Assembly (NCBI GenBank): GCA_030035585.1
Contig: CM057481.1
Location: 10,565,128-10,629,127, forward strand
Direction: 5' to 3'
DNA length: 64,000 nt
Source: Dugong dugon
Taxonomy: Eukaryota; Chordata; Mammalia; Sirenia; Dugongidae
The position numbers were made by a program, and so were the translations under genes. This document shows, piece by piece, positions 45,176 to 56,184 of this stretch. A model generated the notes under the pieces. It was not told the DNA's origin and made no database searches. It saw nothing but the letters and a program-made list of their open reading frames with translations. Each line of letters starts with the position of its first letter. Position 1 is the first letter of the stretch.

Positions 45176-45894
45176 GGAGCAGGCACTGCCAGTTGCCCAC
45201 CCAATATCCATTTCCCCATATTCCTTATTAATAAAAAGTGAATTGTATCAGGACAACAAAGTACTCAGATAAAAGAAATTACATTTCCCAGCCTCCTTTG
45301 AAGTTAGAGATAGTCATGTGACGTTGTTATGATGAAAAAGCTGGAAATGGAAGTTGTGAGGTTGACTCAGCTGTAAATTAAGAATGAAAGGAGATACACT
45401 AAATGCTAATGGTGATTTATCTCTGCATAGTAGGATTATGAAAGATTTTTCTTCTTTCTGCTTTTCCAGCATTTGAAAATTTCCTGTATTGAACATATGC
45501 TGTTTTTATAGCTAGGAAATGAGAATAATAAGATTTAGTTTTGAAAGAGTTTCATGAGTGTGATGAGGCCCCTAACACTGCTGAAAATTGTTGCTTGCAG
45601 GAATATAATTGTAGAGCGTAGACATTGCAGAGACATGCGTCCTATGTGCCCACGTGGACTTACGTGCTTTTCCTACATTACCTTATGTCACCCTCACAGG
45701 AGCTCTGTAAGTTAGAATTATCACCTCCTGTAGAAATTGATTCAATTTTGAGAGTCCCATTGTGGCAAGACCAGCTAGAGGTCATCAGGTGTCTTGTAGA
45801 AGAAATGGCTGTAGAGAGTAGGGAGCCTTAGCCTAGAAAAGGCTAAATGGGGTCATTGTTTTCTGAAATTTGAATGCTTGCCATGTGGAAGGAA
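45176..45894. other. Unassigned, possible old repeats
   Basis: 'acatttcccagcctcctttg' near 45281 recalls an old mammalian repeat, and 45650-45740 faintly recalls reversed MIR. Neither is firm. Confidence 0.35.
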
Positions 45895-46110
45895 GAATAA
45901 GAACAACTCACATCTGTCTCTTTTCATGAGCCAGGCAGTGGGCTAAGTGCTTGACATGCATTATGTCTTTTAATCTTGACCACAGGTTAAGATTAAAGGT
46001 CCAGGTTAGGGAACTGAGGCTCAGATGGGTGAAGCAATTTTCCCAAAGTCACACAGCTAGTAAGGCTCAAATATGAATCTGTCTGACCCCAGAACGCAAA
46101 TTGTTAACCT
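45895..46110 (-). mobile_element. MIR SINE
   Basis: 'caggcagtgggctaagtgct', 'agggaactgaggctcagatg' and 'caaagtcacacagctagtaa' are the reversed MIR. Confidence 0.88.
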
Positions 46111-46149
46111 GGTGAATCTGTCAAGGAGTAGGATGATTTAGATGAGTGA

Positions 46150-46335
46150 AATTAGAGTCAGACAAGTTTTGGTCTTAATATAGAAAGAAGCTTCCTAACC
46201 GTCCTAACCATTCAGTAATGGAATGGATTGCCTTGTGTGTGAGTGAGTCCTCCATCATGGGAAGGAGCCACGCAGAGGCTAGCTGGCTCTTGGAGGGGGA
46301 GGCTGTCTTAGAAGTTCTTCCAACTTAATGTGTGC
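46150..46335 (+). mobile_element. L3/CR1-like 3' fragment
   Basis: 'agtaatggaatggattgcct', 'tgagtgagtcctccatcatg', 'cgcagaggctagctggctct' and 'agttcttccaactt' follow the order of CR1-clade 3' ends. Diverged. Confidence 0.5.
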
Positions 46336-46889
46336 TGAAACCTCATGTCGTAGGTGCTTAGAGAAGGACAACAGCGTCAACAGGGACCCCCACATTCTGG
46401 CTTTTTCAGGAACCTAGCTTTCAAGTGCGTCTGTGCAGGAGAAAAGGCATGGCTTTTGAGTTCTCCCTTAACCTCTTGAACTCCTTTTTGGATCTAGTCA
46501 GTTATACATTCAATTAGTGCTAGTTGTTGTAATTATCACTTTCTCTCTTCAAACTGATAACCAATTAATTTCATACAGTGTAGATGACATGACATCACGT
46601 AGCTATAGTTTTCCTTTTTGTTGTGGTTGTTATGTGGGATAAAGGGATTCTTCTGACCTTCATTAAGGAAAGCTCCTTAGAAAATTAGCTATTTTTTGAG
46701 TAGAACTCAATAGTAGATAGTATAGCTACATTGACTAAAACAGATTTCTTAAATCGAATTTTCAACAGATTTTAATTATATCACTACAATGGCCCTGACA
46801 TTGGCATCAATATAATAGAAGTGATTCCAGTCCTAGTGGAGCTGGAGCGTGCACGTTAGTGGGTGCGGCAGCACTGAGTCCATGAATTG
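46336..46889. other. Unassigned sequence
   Basis: No recognised repeat or gene. Confidence 0.4.
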
Positions 46890-47080
46890 TACAATAATCT
46901 CATGGTAGTTGTGATAAGAGCCATGAAGGAGAAGTGCAGTGGGCAGTGACATTAACAGCACCTAACAGAGGGCTCGGGAGAGGGGCTTCTGAAGGAAACA
47001 TCATCTGAATAGAGGTTGAAGGATACATGGAAGTTCACTAGGTAGAGCGGTAGGAGAGGAGGCTGTTAAGAAGTGGAAGT
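46890..47080 (-). mobile_element. L2 internal 3' fragment
   Basis: 'gggaga ggggcttctgaagg' and 'catctgaatagaggttgaag' with 'gatacatggaagttcac' resemble the reversed L2 zone just inside its 3' end. Confidence 0.55.
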
Positions 47081-47763
47081 GGCAAGAAGGACCCCATTTC
47101 TTGGAATGTGTCAAGTTGGATCCCAATCCAGGTTATATTATTTGCTTTTGTGAATTTTCAATAATAATCAGTCTGAATTCCCAAGGCCTCAAAACCATCA
47201 AGGAGAAAGGCTCTTGGATTCAATTTCAAAAACTGTTTGCCTTAAGGTTCTAGGAAACTGTCCTTTTTGTACCTGTTTGTACTTTGCCCAACACAATCCA
47301 GGTGAGTCTGCGGGCTGTAGATGTTGTAAGCGAATGTAGGACTCAATTTCCATCTTCAGCCCTGAAACACCTGCTGGAAAAAAAACCCAGACGTGCACCG
47401 TATGTTCGACATGTCCTGAGAGGGGCCTGCGCCATTCTCAACAACATCTGACATGCGTCATGCTCCACTAAACCTCACTTTGGAACAAGGTCATAGAAAG
47501 AATAAATGTTGGTCTTCACTCATGGCATATTGAGCTCTTAAAGAGAAATTCAACATTTTAAAAGTCATGCATCCCTTTCTTATTTTTAGGACTGTTTTGC
47601 TTCCAAATGTTTTCTGGCTAGCACCCAGCTTTTAATGTGTGTTCCTGAAACTTTAGAAAGAACAGTTTTTGAAAGTCACACCGGCGGTTGAGAAACTTGG
47701 AAAGTGGAAAGAGTATCAAGCCTGACAACTGAGTTTTACTGACAATTATGAAGATGGCGCTAG
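47081..47763. other. Unassigned, non-repetitive sequence
   Basis: About 680 bp with no recognised feature. Confidence 0.4.
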
Positions 47764-47970
47764 TCTCCTTTTATTGAGCATTTATTATAGGCCTAGCATG
47801 GAGGTAGGAACTTTCTTATTTAATCCTCACAAGGTACCTAAGAGGCAAGTACTACTAATTCCCTGCCCGCCCCACACACACCTTTTTCTGATGAGAACAG
47901 GCTCAGAGGGGTTAAGTAAATTGCTCAAGACCACACCACCTGTCAGTGTAGGGATTGACTGACCCCATTA
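47764..47970 (-). mobile_element. MIR SINE
   Basis: 'cttttattgagcatttatta', 'ttatttaatcctcacaaggt' and 'ggttaagtaaattgctcaag' are the reversed MIR. A short CA run is at 47872-47880. Confidence 0.82.
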
Positions 47971-48484
47971 CTGTGTGACTAAGGAGCCAAAGTCTAAGTC
48001 TAACCCTTTATAACAGTTGCTCTATGTCTTAAACACTACATGCTGGAAACACGGGGGATCAGATTTTTATATGGATTCAAACGTGCTATTAATTGAACTT
48101 AAGGTTTTAGGCTTCCAACTAGTGCAAACAGAGCTGTCTCTTAACTTCACTCACTGTTTGTCTAACAGAGGTTAAAAGATTGTTCGAATGAGTGCATGAG
48201 TTTAAGGTTACTGTGCTAGGTGTGGTAGGGAAACTGGGACACGTAAGGCATAGCCTTTAGTCATCTAGCAGAGGTGATAGCCACTGCCACAAATTGCTCT
48301 CCATAAGACAGGTATGATGAGGACTGCATGGGTGGCTAGGGAGTAAGTGCTACTTAAAATCATCAGTGCTGGCCTCTTATTTCCATAAGAATCATCATCA
48401 CTCTGGATGTGGCCAACACTTTTCAAAGGTGAATATAAGTTTCTGTTTATCACTTTTAAAGCCTTCTTGCGTTCCTGGCTGTAG
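47971..48484. other. Unassigned sequence
   Basis: Nothing recognised. Confidence 0.4.
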
Positions 48485-48640
48485 AAAAAGGTCACAAACA
48501 TTCATCTATACAATGGACTATTATTCAGCCATTGAAAATGACGAAGGAGATATGCACTGACATGGAAATTGTACATGATATACACAATTTAAATGGAAAA
48601 TAATCAAATTGCAGAAGAGTATGCATATTAGAACTCACTT
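48485..48640 (+). mobile_element. L1M ORF2 C-terminal fragment
   Basis: 'caatggactattattcagcc', 'attgaaaatgacgaaggaga' and 'gacatggaaattgtacatga' match the very end of ORF2 in old L1s. The UTR at 49600 may belong to it. Confidence 0.7.
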
Positions 48641-49150
48641 GGTTGCAAGTGGCAGATAACCAAGGGCAGTGGCTTCAGTGAGAAATGGAACTTACTCTGG
48701 GTATAGCACCATCATAAGGACTGGAGGGATGCCGTGATAGCTCAGGGAATTGAAGAAAAAGATGCACAGAAGAGCTTTGGGAGTGACAGAAACTTCGGGG
48801 TCCTCAGTGATGGAAGCAGAGACCAGAGTGTTGACAGGGCCAGGACTCTTTCTCTGCCCCTCGTCTGTCCTTCTCACAGTTTGTAGCTTTTCCATGAGAT
48901 TGAAACCATGGGTGCACCAATTTTGTTATTACATTCTTACAGCTCCTTGACTGGAGAAGAACAGAGCTCTAGCTGAAAACCCCAGGAAAGGAATCTGACT
49001 GGCCCGATTATGATCCTGTGTCTACCCCTTGGCCTGATCACTGTGGTCAAAGAGAAGAGGTGATATGACAGCTTCTGAAGTCAGAAGGGCAAAGTCTAAA
49101 GCTGGGAGGAGTAGGTAAGGGACACGGGAAGAAAAAAGCCATAGCCACAA
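48641..49150. mobile_element. Ancient mammal-wide repeat, family unknown
   Basis: 'cttggttgcaagtggcagat' and 'ggaatctgactggcccgatt' recall an old repeat; a similar ending occurs at about 53870-53960. Family not named. Confidence 0.4.
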
Positions 49151-49308
49151 TGTTGTGGTTGTTAAGTGTCTTCTAGTTGATTCTAACTCATAATGACCCC
49201 ATGTGACAGAGTAGAACTGCCCCATAGGGTTTTCTTGGAAGAAGATCAAACTACCAACCTTTCAGGTTAGCAGCCAAGCGCTTAACCATTGCACCACCAG
49301 GGCTCCTT
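49151..49308 (-). mobile_element. AfroSINE, short form, 9-bp target duplication
   Basis: Reverse SINE with the middle deleted, as at 33176. Flanked by tagccacaa (49142-49150; 49310-49318). First of three reverse SINEs in a row. Confidence 0.92.
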
Positions 49309-49337
49309 CTAGCCACAAAAAAACAAAAAACAAAAAA

Positions 49338-49401
49338 CACCAAACTCATTGCCATAGAGTCGATTCCTACTCATGGTGACCCTATAGACTATATAGCAAA
49401 C
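49338..49401 (-). mobile_element. AfroSINE 3' fragment
   Basis: 'ccaaactcattgccatagag' and 'tcgattcctactcatggtga' are the reversed 3' end. It stops where the next SINE begins. Confidence 0.85.
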
Positions 49402-49597
49402 CGCTTGCCATTGAGTCAACTCCGATTTATGGTGACCCCATGTGTCAGAGTAGAACTGCTCCACAGGGTTTTCACTGACTGATTTTTTTGAAAGTAGATC
49501 ACCAGGTCTTTCTTCCAAGGTCTCTGGGTGGACTTGAACCTCCAACCCTTTGGTTTGCAGCCCAGTGCTTTAACTGTTTGTACCACCTAGGGATTCC
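49402..49597 (-). mobile_element. AfroSINE, second subtype
   Basis: 'gcttgccattgagtcaactc', 'gtagaactgctccacagggt' and 'tctctgggtggacttgaacc' run to the reversed head 'gtaccacctagggattcc'. Read in sense, its tail region encodes the phrase RVTMSRNRL, an echo of the RTE C-terminus. Confidence 0.9.
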
Positions 49598-49800
49598 TAA
49601 TGGTATATATAGTTGGATCCAGTTATGGTTAAAATATGCATTGTAAAATCCACAGTAATGTACGCCAGGCTGTTAAAAGTGATCAGTTATCTCTGAGGGC
49701 CAATTTTCACTTTTTCTGGAATGCTAGAATTTTATTTTATAACATGCTCCTATTATTTCTATAAGCTGGGGGAAAAAATTAAGATTTTCAGTAAATGGTT
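49598..49800 (+). mobile_element. L1M 3'UTR fragment
   Basis: 'taatgtacgccaggctgtta', 'gtgatcagttatctctgagg' and a T-rich end then an A-rich tail fit an old L1 3'UTR. Confidence 0.55.
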
Positions 49801-50737
49801 AAGTAGGAAATGTCCTAAACCTTTAAGCTCTTTGTTTGTTCAGCTGATAATGTATCTCGTTAATCAAGCCCGGGAGCAATCATTCTAAAGCTGTTGCCGA
49901 TTCAGTACATATTTTTATCATTTAAAATAACTTGTTTTTTTTCATTATTCTCCTCCAAGCAAATGAGTTTCCTTTCATTTAATTGTGCAGTGAAGGCTTT
50001 TGTTTAGAGAAGAACTCTGTTTCTCAGAACTGATCCAAAGCCTGTTTGGAGAAATGGGTGAGTTTTTGGGCAACACAAGTTATGAAGCTTTGTACTGGCT
50101 GTAAGAGTTGCCCAGTGTGAGATCACTCAGCCCTCTGAACCCCTCTTGTAGGTGGGAGGAGATGTGCCTAATGTTTGGGAGGAAAAACCAACACCCTCTC
50201 CCTGTTTTCTGGGTCCATACCCTGTTCTTCCTTTATCTAACTTTGGCCCCGTCCTGAGGCAGGCTGATGAATGGGCCCAACACTTATGTCTTTGCAGTAC
50301 AACCTGCAGATTCCACTCTTCAAATAACATTAACAATTCTCCTATTACTAAAAAATGGCTTGTATTTGTCTAGTGCTCAGAGTGTTTATTTAAACATTTG
50401 TCTCATTTACTCTTCAAATACGTAGACTAAGGCAGGTGTTTTGTAGACCTTGGGTCCTTGGTTAAACGGGGTAAACAAGGAGCATTTCTGGGTGGCTTGT
50501 GACCTTTTGTCTCTCACTGGGAGCTCACTCTTTGGCCAGGTGATCTTTCCTGCCTTGAGAGGCACCAGGCTGTGAAGAGAATAGATGAACACAGGCATCC
50601 TCAACAGCACAGGAATACCAGGGTCAGAAAGTTGGCTGCTAATTAAAAGCCCAGTATAAGAATTTCTTAGTGGGAAATCCACTTAATTGAAGCTCCAGAT
50701 CCCTTTTTGTCTTGATTTTTTTCTCCTCTGGAATTCC
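49801..50737. other. Unassigned, non-repetitive sequence
   Basis: About 940 bp. 49830-50040 is AT-rich unique text with homeobox-type TAAT cores ('cgttaatcaagc'), a possible conserved non-coding segment. No exon is recognised. Confidence 0.4.
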
Positions 50738-50795
50738 AATAAAAACTTTATTTACAAAAACAAGCGGCCAGCCCATGGGCTGTAGTTGGCTGATT
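50738..50795. mobile_element. hAT-type element end fragment
   Basis: 'caataaaaactttatttaca' and 'gcccatgggctgtagttggc' match one end of a common mammalian hAT DNA transposon. The family name is uncertain. Confidence 0.55.
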
Positions 50796-50830
50796 TTTAA
50801 AATACTTATTGTACTAAAATATTATTTATG

Positions 50831-51171
50831 TATTGAATATGCTGTGGACTGCCAGTAGAATGAACAAATCAGTCTTAGAAGAAATACAACCAGAATGTTC
50901 CTTAGAAATGAGGATGGTGAGACTTCGGCTCACTTGACTTTGGATACGTCATCTGGAAAGACAAATCCCTAGAAAAAGACACCATGTTTGGTAAAGTAGA
51001 GGTCAACAAAAATGAGGGAGACCCTCAGTGAGATGGATTGACACAATAGCCACACAATGGACTCAAATATACCAACGATTATGAAGATAGCACAGGACCA
51101 GGCAATCTTATGTTCTCTTATATGTAAGGTCACCGTGAGCTGGAGTCCACTTGTCGACAGTTAACCCAGCA
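50831..51171 (+). mobile_element. RTE LINE 3' end
   Basis: 'ggactgccagtagaatgaac', 'gaagaaatacaaccagaatg', 'agatggattgacacaatagc' and 'cagtt' endings run parallel to 63340-63655. It covers the C-terminal end of the RTE reverse transcriptase ORF and the tail. More diverged than the copy at 63074. Confidence 0.8.
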
Positions 51172-51344
51172 ATATCCTGGTTACTGAGTTTTTGGTGCCT
51201 CCTTAAATTTTGTGCCCAAGGTAAGTATCTCACTTGACTGATCCTAGTTCTGGTCATTTAGCATGGAGTTTCACAGGCTAATTTAAAACTCCCTAGACTG
51301 TTACATGTAAATTTTACCCTTTTCCTTAACAAGTTCATCATTAT
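51172..51344. other. Unassigned sequence
   Basis: Nothing firm. Confidence 0.35.
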
Positions 51345-51530
51345 GGGCACAGAAGGTACCATGCCATGTGCCAGGCCCTGGTCTGAGCACTGTTCCTGCA
51401 TAGATCTACCTTATCTGCAACACAGGCATGTTGGAAAGGACCTGCGAATTACTCCCTTTTTATAGATGAAGCAACTGAAGTTTAAAGTAAGTAACTTGTC
51501 CGAGGACACGCAACCTAATTAAATGCTGAA
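51345..51530 (-). mobile_element. MIR SINE
   Basis: 'catgtgccaggccctggtct', 'tttatagatgaagcaactga' and 'gtaagtaacttgtccgagga' are the reversed MIR. Confidence 0.8.
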
Positions 51531-52261
51531 CCTTTGCTGCTAGGAAGGAGAACAGAAAACAGATTGGTGTTTGCAGTGTTGATATTAAATAGTACAGATA
51601 TATCTTATGTATCTCAATCATCTTTCATATTTCAAAAAAAACCAATTTTGTTATTTCTCTCTCATGTAATGAATCCCATTATTAGCTTGCTTAAACATTT
51701 TGCTGGGCCCTCCCAGCATTCACATGGATGGATGCAAATGCAGACAGAATTCAAGGTAAGAATACTTCATGAGTTTCTAGAACAGCTTCACTCTCCATAA
51801 AGCCTTAAGCTTTTTAGGAGGAAACATGGTGGTATTTGAAAAGAACTGCTTTCATAGCAGAAAGCACAGATTTAAAGGAGCCAGGGCTTAGAGTAAGGCT
51901 AATAAGAATCTGTGAGCCTGCAGCGTTTGGGGGTTTTAAAACCTGCATCTGTAGTTATTCTTCCCCTCGGGGCCTCCAAGGGGCCTTTTCCACTTTGAAG
52001 CTGTTCTTTGAAAAAACGGGCATGTTAAAAAGCCCTCCTAATTTTACAGCTTTTAGCATAATTTAAAACATGTTAATGAACTACCTTTAAATAGCCAAGC
52101 GAGGTAGTGAGGAAGGGGAAGGAAGCCTAAGAGATGGGCAGCAGCTCATCTAAAATATCATATAGGAATAGACACAACCCAGGCTCAGGGCTAGCACGGC
52201 CATCTGTCCTCATCTTTCCAGGAACAGGGTGAGGAATTCCCAATGACTATAATAGTATCTG
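51531..52261. other. Unassigned, non-repetitive sequence
   Basis: About 730 bp with no recognised feature. Confidence 0.4.
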
Positions 52262-52470
52262 AGGATCCCTGGTGGTACAATGGTTAAGCATTCAGCTGCT
52301 AACTGAAAGGCTGGCAGTTCAAACCCACCCAGCAACTTCTCGGGAGAAAAGACCTGGCAATCTCCTTCTGTAAAGATTACAGCCTAGGAAGCCCGATGCA
52401 GCAGTTCTACTCTGTCATATAGGGTTGCTATGAATCAGAATTGACTTGATGGCACATGACAACAACAGCA
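52262..52470 (+). mobile_element. AfroSINE, first subtype, near full length
   Basis: 'ggatccctggtggtacaatg' head with an A-box-like part, B-box-like 'gcagttcaaaccca', and a tail 'gaattgacttgatggcacat' with CAA units. Confidence 0.92.
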
Positions 52471-53637
52471 TGACAATATCTATTTATAAGGTTTCCCTCA
52501 AGTTTGTTTTCATTAGGGAATCTGGGTAGTGGACCAGATTCAGCCACTGGATTCTAGTGAACTGGAGTGAAGGGGTGTTGTTTAAGTGTAAGGAAGCTGG
52601 CTTTCCAATTCAGGGTGTACTTGTGGCTGCAAGGAAAAGAAAATCATTCAAGGTATTTATGAAAAAAAAAAAAGAAAAAAAACAACCCATGTATATGTTG
52701 GAAAGACACAGAGGCCTCTCATGGAACCCAAGGACAGCAAGCGCAGCCAGACTTCACAAATGGCCAGAACCAGGAAATGGAAAGTTATTGGAAACAAAGG
52801 AACCAAGAAAATTGATGTAATTTCACATTATGCGGACATTTATTCAGCGTTTTTTCAGGTTTCCAAAAGACTTGAATGACCTGAAATTAAAAAGAAAACC
52901 ATACATTGGGAATTAATAGATGTATAATTTTAGAGTCTACACAACATTGATTTATGGACAACCTCTTTTATATTTACAAAATTTCCTTCTGTTTGAAAAC
53001 AATTCTAGATTATACTTTCTTTTCCCCTCAGGATAATTACTGAGTGTACTGGATAATGTCAAAGAAGAAAATCTTGTACTCTGTTGAGAGTGAAAGAAGA
53101 GAAGTTTTATTGAGGAATAATACAGCTCAAGCTGGGCAGCCCAAGTAAAAGTACAAAGCACTCTGCTGTCTCTATCGTGTTAGAGGTTTCCATACACAGA
53201 GAACAAAGGAAAGATCTGGGGGTTAATGACTGATTCAGCTTCAGCTTTGGAGTCCTTTGAAATGTAAAGGACAGCTGTTTGGCTGGGGATAGAGAGTGAA
53301 TTTTACCCCCTAGGTGAGTGGTGCCAGCCTGTTCCATTATACACAATCTTCCAAGGAACAAATTGTTTACGTCCTGACCTTTTTGCTTCCTGGGATTGCT
53401 TGTTGATCCTGCTGTTCCTGACCTGAGATGAGTGCCTCCATGTTTGAAAATTTCTGTCTGCAATGACTATGGACAAATCACAGCCAGAAGTGAATAAAAT
53501 GAATTATTCCTGGGTAATTTAAAAAGCAAAGTTCGAGAAAAAAGCTTTCAAAAATCTTCACAGAAAAAAAAAAAAGACTATATTTCGATGGTGCTGTATT
53601 TTGATATGTTTGCTATGATGTCTTGGACCTACCAATA
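52471..53637. other. Unassigned sequence
   Basis: About 1.17 kb. A-rich runs lie at 52662-52683 and 53563-53574. A 118-codon minus-strand frame at 53107-53463 shows no known motif. Confidence 0.4.
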
Positions 53638-53832
53638 ACCAGTTACTGTGGAGTTAACTCTTACTCATGGAGACTCCATGTGTGTCAGAGTAGAACTGTG
53701 CTCCGTAGAGTTTCCAAGGGGTGATTTTTTGGAAGTAGGTCAGGGGTTTCTACCCAAACCTCTGGGTGGACTCAAACCTCTACTTTCAGTTAGTAGCCAA
53801 GCTCATTAACCATTTGAACTACCCAGGGGCCC
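53638..53832 (-). mobile_element. AfroSINE, second subtype
   Basis: 'gtagaactgtgctccgtaga' and 'acctctgggtggactcaaac' with the reversed head 'actacccaggggcccag'. Diverged but close to full length. Confidence 0.88.
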
Positions 53833-54204
53833 AGTTAAGGGCCTACAGAGGTTTTAAAACATTCCTGGGGAAGAGAATCTGATTGGCTTAGCTGAGCCAG
53901 TAGGTTGACTTCCTAAGGGTCAAGTGATTATTTCTGGTCCAATCAATGTTGGTGGTGGGTCAGTTAATTGGGCCTTTTTCTTTTAAGGCAGCCCAATGAT
54001 GTTTCTCCTGAGCTAAAATCTACCCTGACAAGAGACTTGTACAAATGACCACATGCCTAAGAAGGACCAATAATTATGAGTTGTTTAGGGTTATTATTTC
54101 TAATTTAATTAGATTCTTCCTATGGACACTGGAATGACTGTTTTGGGTTACTTAGCCATGCCCATGGCTCTAATGATCAAAAGTGATGACTCCCATGTAC
54201 CGTC
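53833..54204. other. Unassigned; part resembles the repeat at 48641
   Basis: 'gagaatctgattggcttagc' and 'tggtccaatcaatgttggtg' echo the end of the unknown repeat at 48641-49150. Confidence 0.35.
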
Positions 54205-54478
54205 TTCACCATTTGTCTCTCATCTGATCTCAAAACACTGAGACAGCCACCTTCTGGATAGCTCCATCTCGAGGTCCCCGACACCTCTAATTAAAAAAGC
54301 CCCAAACTGAATTCATTGACTTTTCCATAAACCTATGCCTCCTCCACCCCACTCTCACCTTTATTTCCTAGTCTTAGTGAATGACCCACTAGTCATACCA
54401 AACCAGAAGCCTGGGAGCATCCTGGCTCCCTACTCTTGTACTACGTCCAATCAATCACCAAGGCCGCTTGATATGACC
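54205..54478 (+). mobile_element. L2 ORF2 C-terminal fragment
   Basis: 'cccaaactgaattcattgac', 'tgcctcctccaccccactct', 'gaagcctgggagcatcctgg' and 'ccaatcaatcaccaaggccg' match the sense L2 region that encodes a NLGVILD-type stretch. It continues at 55236 after a MIR and an LTR. Confidence 0.75.
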
Positions 54479-54638
54479 TTGTTTGTATGTCTTGGATATG
54501 GATTCTGGAGCCAGACTGCCTGGGTTTGAATCTCAGTCCTACAATTTCCTACCTGTGTGTGGCTTTAGTAGGTTACCTTATCTGTGCCTCAGCGTCTTCA
54601 TCTGTAAAATAGGCATAATAATGATATTTTATAGGGTG
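54479..54638 (+). mobile_element. MIR SINE, 5' part
   Basis: 'ggattctggagccagactgc' and 'ctgggtttgaatctcagtcc' are close to the MIR consensus, then 'cttcatctgtaaaataggca'. The LTR at 54639 splits it. Confidence 0.9.
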
Positions 54639-55161
54639 TATCTTAGTTATCTAGTGCTGCTCTGACAGAAATACCACAAGTGGATGGCTTTAAAAAAGAG
54701 AAATTTATTCTCTCACAGTCTAGGAGGCTAGAAGTCCAAATTCAGGGTGCTAGCTCCAGGGGAAGGCTTCTCCTTTCTGTCCGTCCTGGGGGAAGGTCCT
54801 TGTCATCAATCTTCCCCTGCACGAGGGGCTTCTCAGTGCAGGGACCCTGATCCAAAGGACACGCTATGCTCCCAGCGCTTCTTTCTTAGTGGTAAGAGGT
54901 CCCCATGTCTCTCTGCTCTCTTCTCTCTTTTGTATCTCAAAAGAGATTGACTTAAGACATAACCTGATCTTGTAGATTGAGTTCTGCCTCATTAACATAA
55001 ACTGCCTCTAATCCTGCCTAATTAACATCATAGAGGCAGGATTTACAACACATAGGAAAATCACATCAAATGACAAAATGGTGGACAGTCACACAGTACT
55101 GGGAATCATGGCCTAGCCAAGGTGACACATATTTTTGGAGGACACAATTCAATCCATAACA
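54639..55161 (-). mobile_element. Solo LTR, ERVL-MaLR type, 5-bp duplication
   Basis: Reverse LTR of about 520 bp with the common outline ('ctgctctgacagaaatacca' to 'acacaattcaatccataaca'). Flanked by GGGTG exactly (54634-54638 and 55162-55166), the size expected for this family. Solo. It lies inside a MIR that lies inside an L2. Confidence 0.9.
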
Positions 55162-55235
55162 GGGTGGTTGTAAGGAACGAGTTAATGCACATAAACTGCT
55201 TAGAACAGGGCTTGGCACATTGTATGAGCTGTGCA
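55162..55235 (+). mobile_element. MIR SINE, 3' part
   Basis: 'gggtggttgtaaggaacgag', 'ttaatgcacataaactgctt' and 'agggcttggcacattgtatg' complete the MIR. Confidence 0.85.
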
Positions 55236-55690
55236 AGTATTTGGTCTTCTTTGCTGTTACTGTATTATTGAAACTCTCAACTGCCCTCCATTATCACTGC
55301 CCCTATCCTGGTCCAAGCAACTTCCATCGTTGGCTTGAACTACTACATCAGTTTCCTAACCAACCCCCTGCCCCTCTCTTGCCTCCCCAAACCATTCTTC
55401 AGGGCGTAGCCAAAGGGAATTTGCTAAAAGATAATTCTCATATCTTTCTGCATAAAACCCTTGTGTGGCTCCCTTTTGCCTTAGGGTTCAAGGCCAGACA
55501 CCTTACTTTGGCTGAGATTTGGCCCCTGATTGACTTTCCAGTCTTGTCTCTCACTGCCCACCCACACTATTTAGTGCCCCAGTCTGAATGAATTGCTTGC
55601 TGGTTCCAGAACATGCCTCTGCCTTGCCGTTGCCTTTGTCCTGGCTGGTGCCTCAGCCTGGAGTGCAGTACTCTCAAATTTTATTCTTTT
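55236..55690 (+). mobile_element. L2 3' region
   Basis: 'cactgcccctatcctggtcc', 'acccttgtgtggctcccttt', 'gccttagggttcaaggccag' and 'gcctcagcctggagtgcagt' follow the L2 consensus closely. One of the best L2 stretches here. Confidence 0.85.
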
Positions 55691-55694
55691 TTTT

Positions 55695-55905
55695 CTCCTT
55701 GCCTAGTTCCTGTTATTAAGAGGAATGCTCTCAATCTTTCTCCATTGAGAATAACGTTGGCTGTTGGTTTTGCATATATGGCCTTCATTATGTTGAAGAA
55801 TTTCCCTTTTATTCCTATTTTGCCAAGAGTTTTTATCAGGAAAGGGTGTTGGATTTTATCAAATGCCTTTTCTGCATTGGTTGAGATGATCATGTAATTC
55901 TTTAT
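55695..55905 (-). mobile_element. L1 ORF2 reverse transcriptase fragment
   Basis: The minus strand reads [17 protein letters not shown] and NGERLRAF, the start of the L1 reverse transcriptase core, open for 70 codons (55681-55893). It has no joined 3'UTR in the correct order, so it is a separate or rearranged piece from the next entry. Confidence 0.9.
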
Positions 55906-56100
55906 TTTATTTTTTATTTTTTATTGTACTTTAGATGAAGGTTTATAGAACAAATAGTTTCTCATTAAACAGTACACGTATCATTTTATGATAATGGTTA
56001 ACAACCCCATGCCATGTCAACACTGTCCCTTCTCAACCCTGGGTTCCCTATTACCAGCTTTCCTGTCTTCTCCTGCCTTATAGCCCTTGTCCCTGGACTG
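55906..56100 (-). mobile_element. L1 3' end, type A
   Basis: A T-rich tail, then 'tactttagatgaaggtttat' and 'agtttctcattaaacagtac'. About 190 bp of 3'UTR. Confidence 0.85.
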
Positions 56101-56184
56101 TTTCAAACTTTATTCTTCATTCTTTGCTTTCAAGAGATGGCAACTCACTCTCAAAGCTGATCAAACAAAAAGAGGATTATTTGT

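Noticed and set aside
52262-52340. tRNA gene from the A-box and B-box-like head
   Set aside because: The head belongs to an AfroSINE. The sequence after it does not complete a tRNA, and the same head recurs in many copies.
53107-53463. 118-codon minus-strand frame
   Set aside because: No recognisable motif, no splice or promoter context, and no sign of codon bias.
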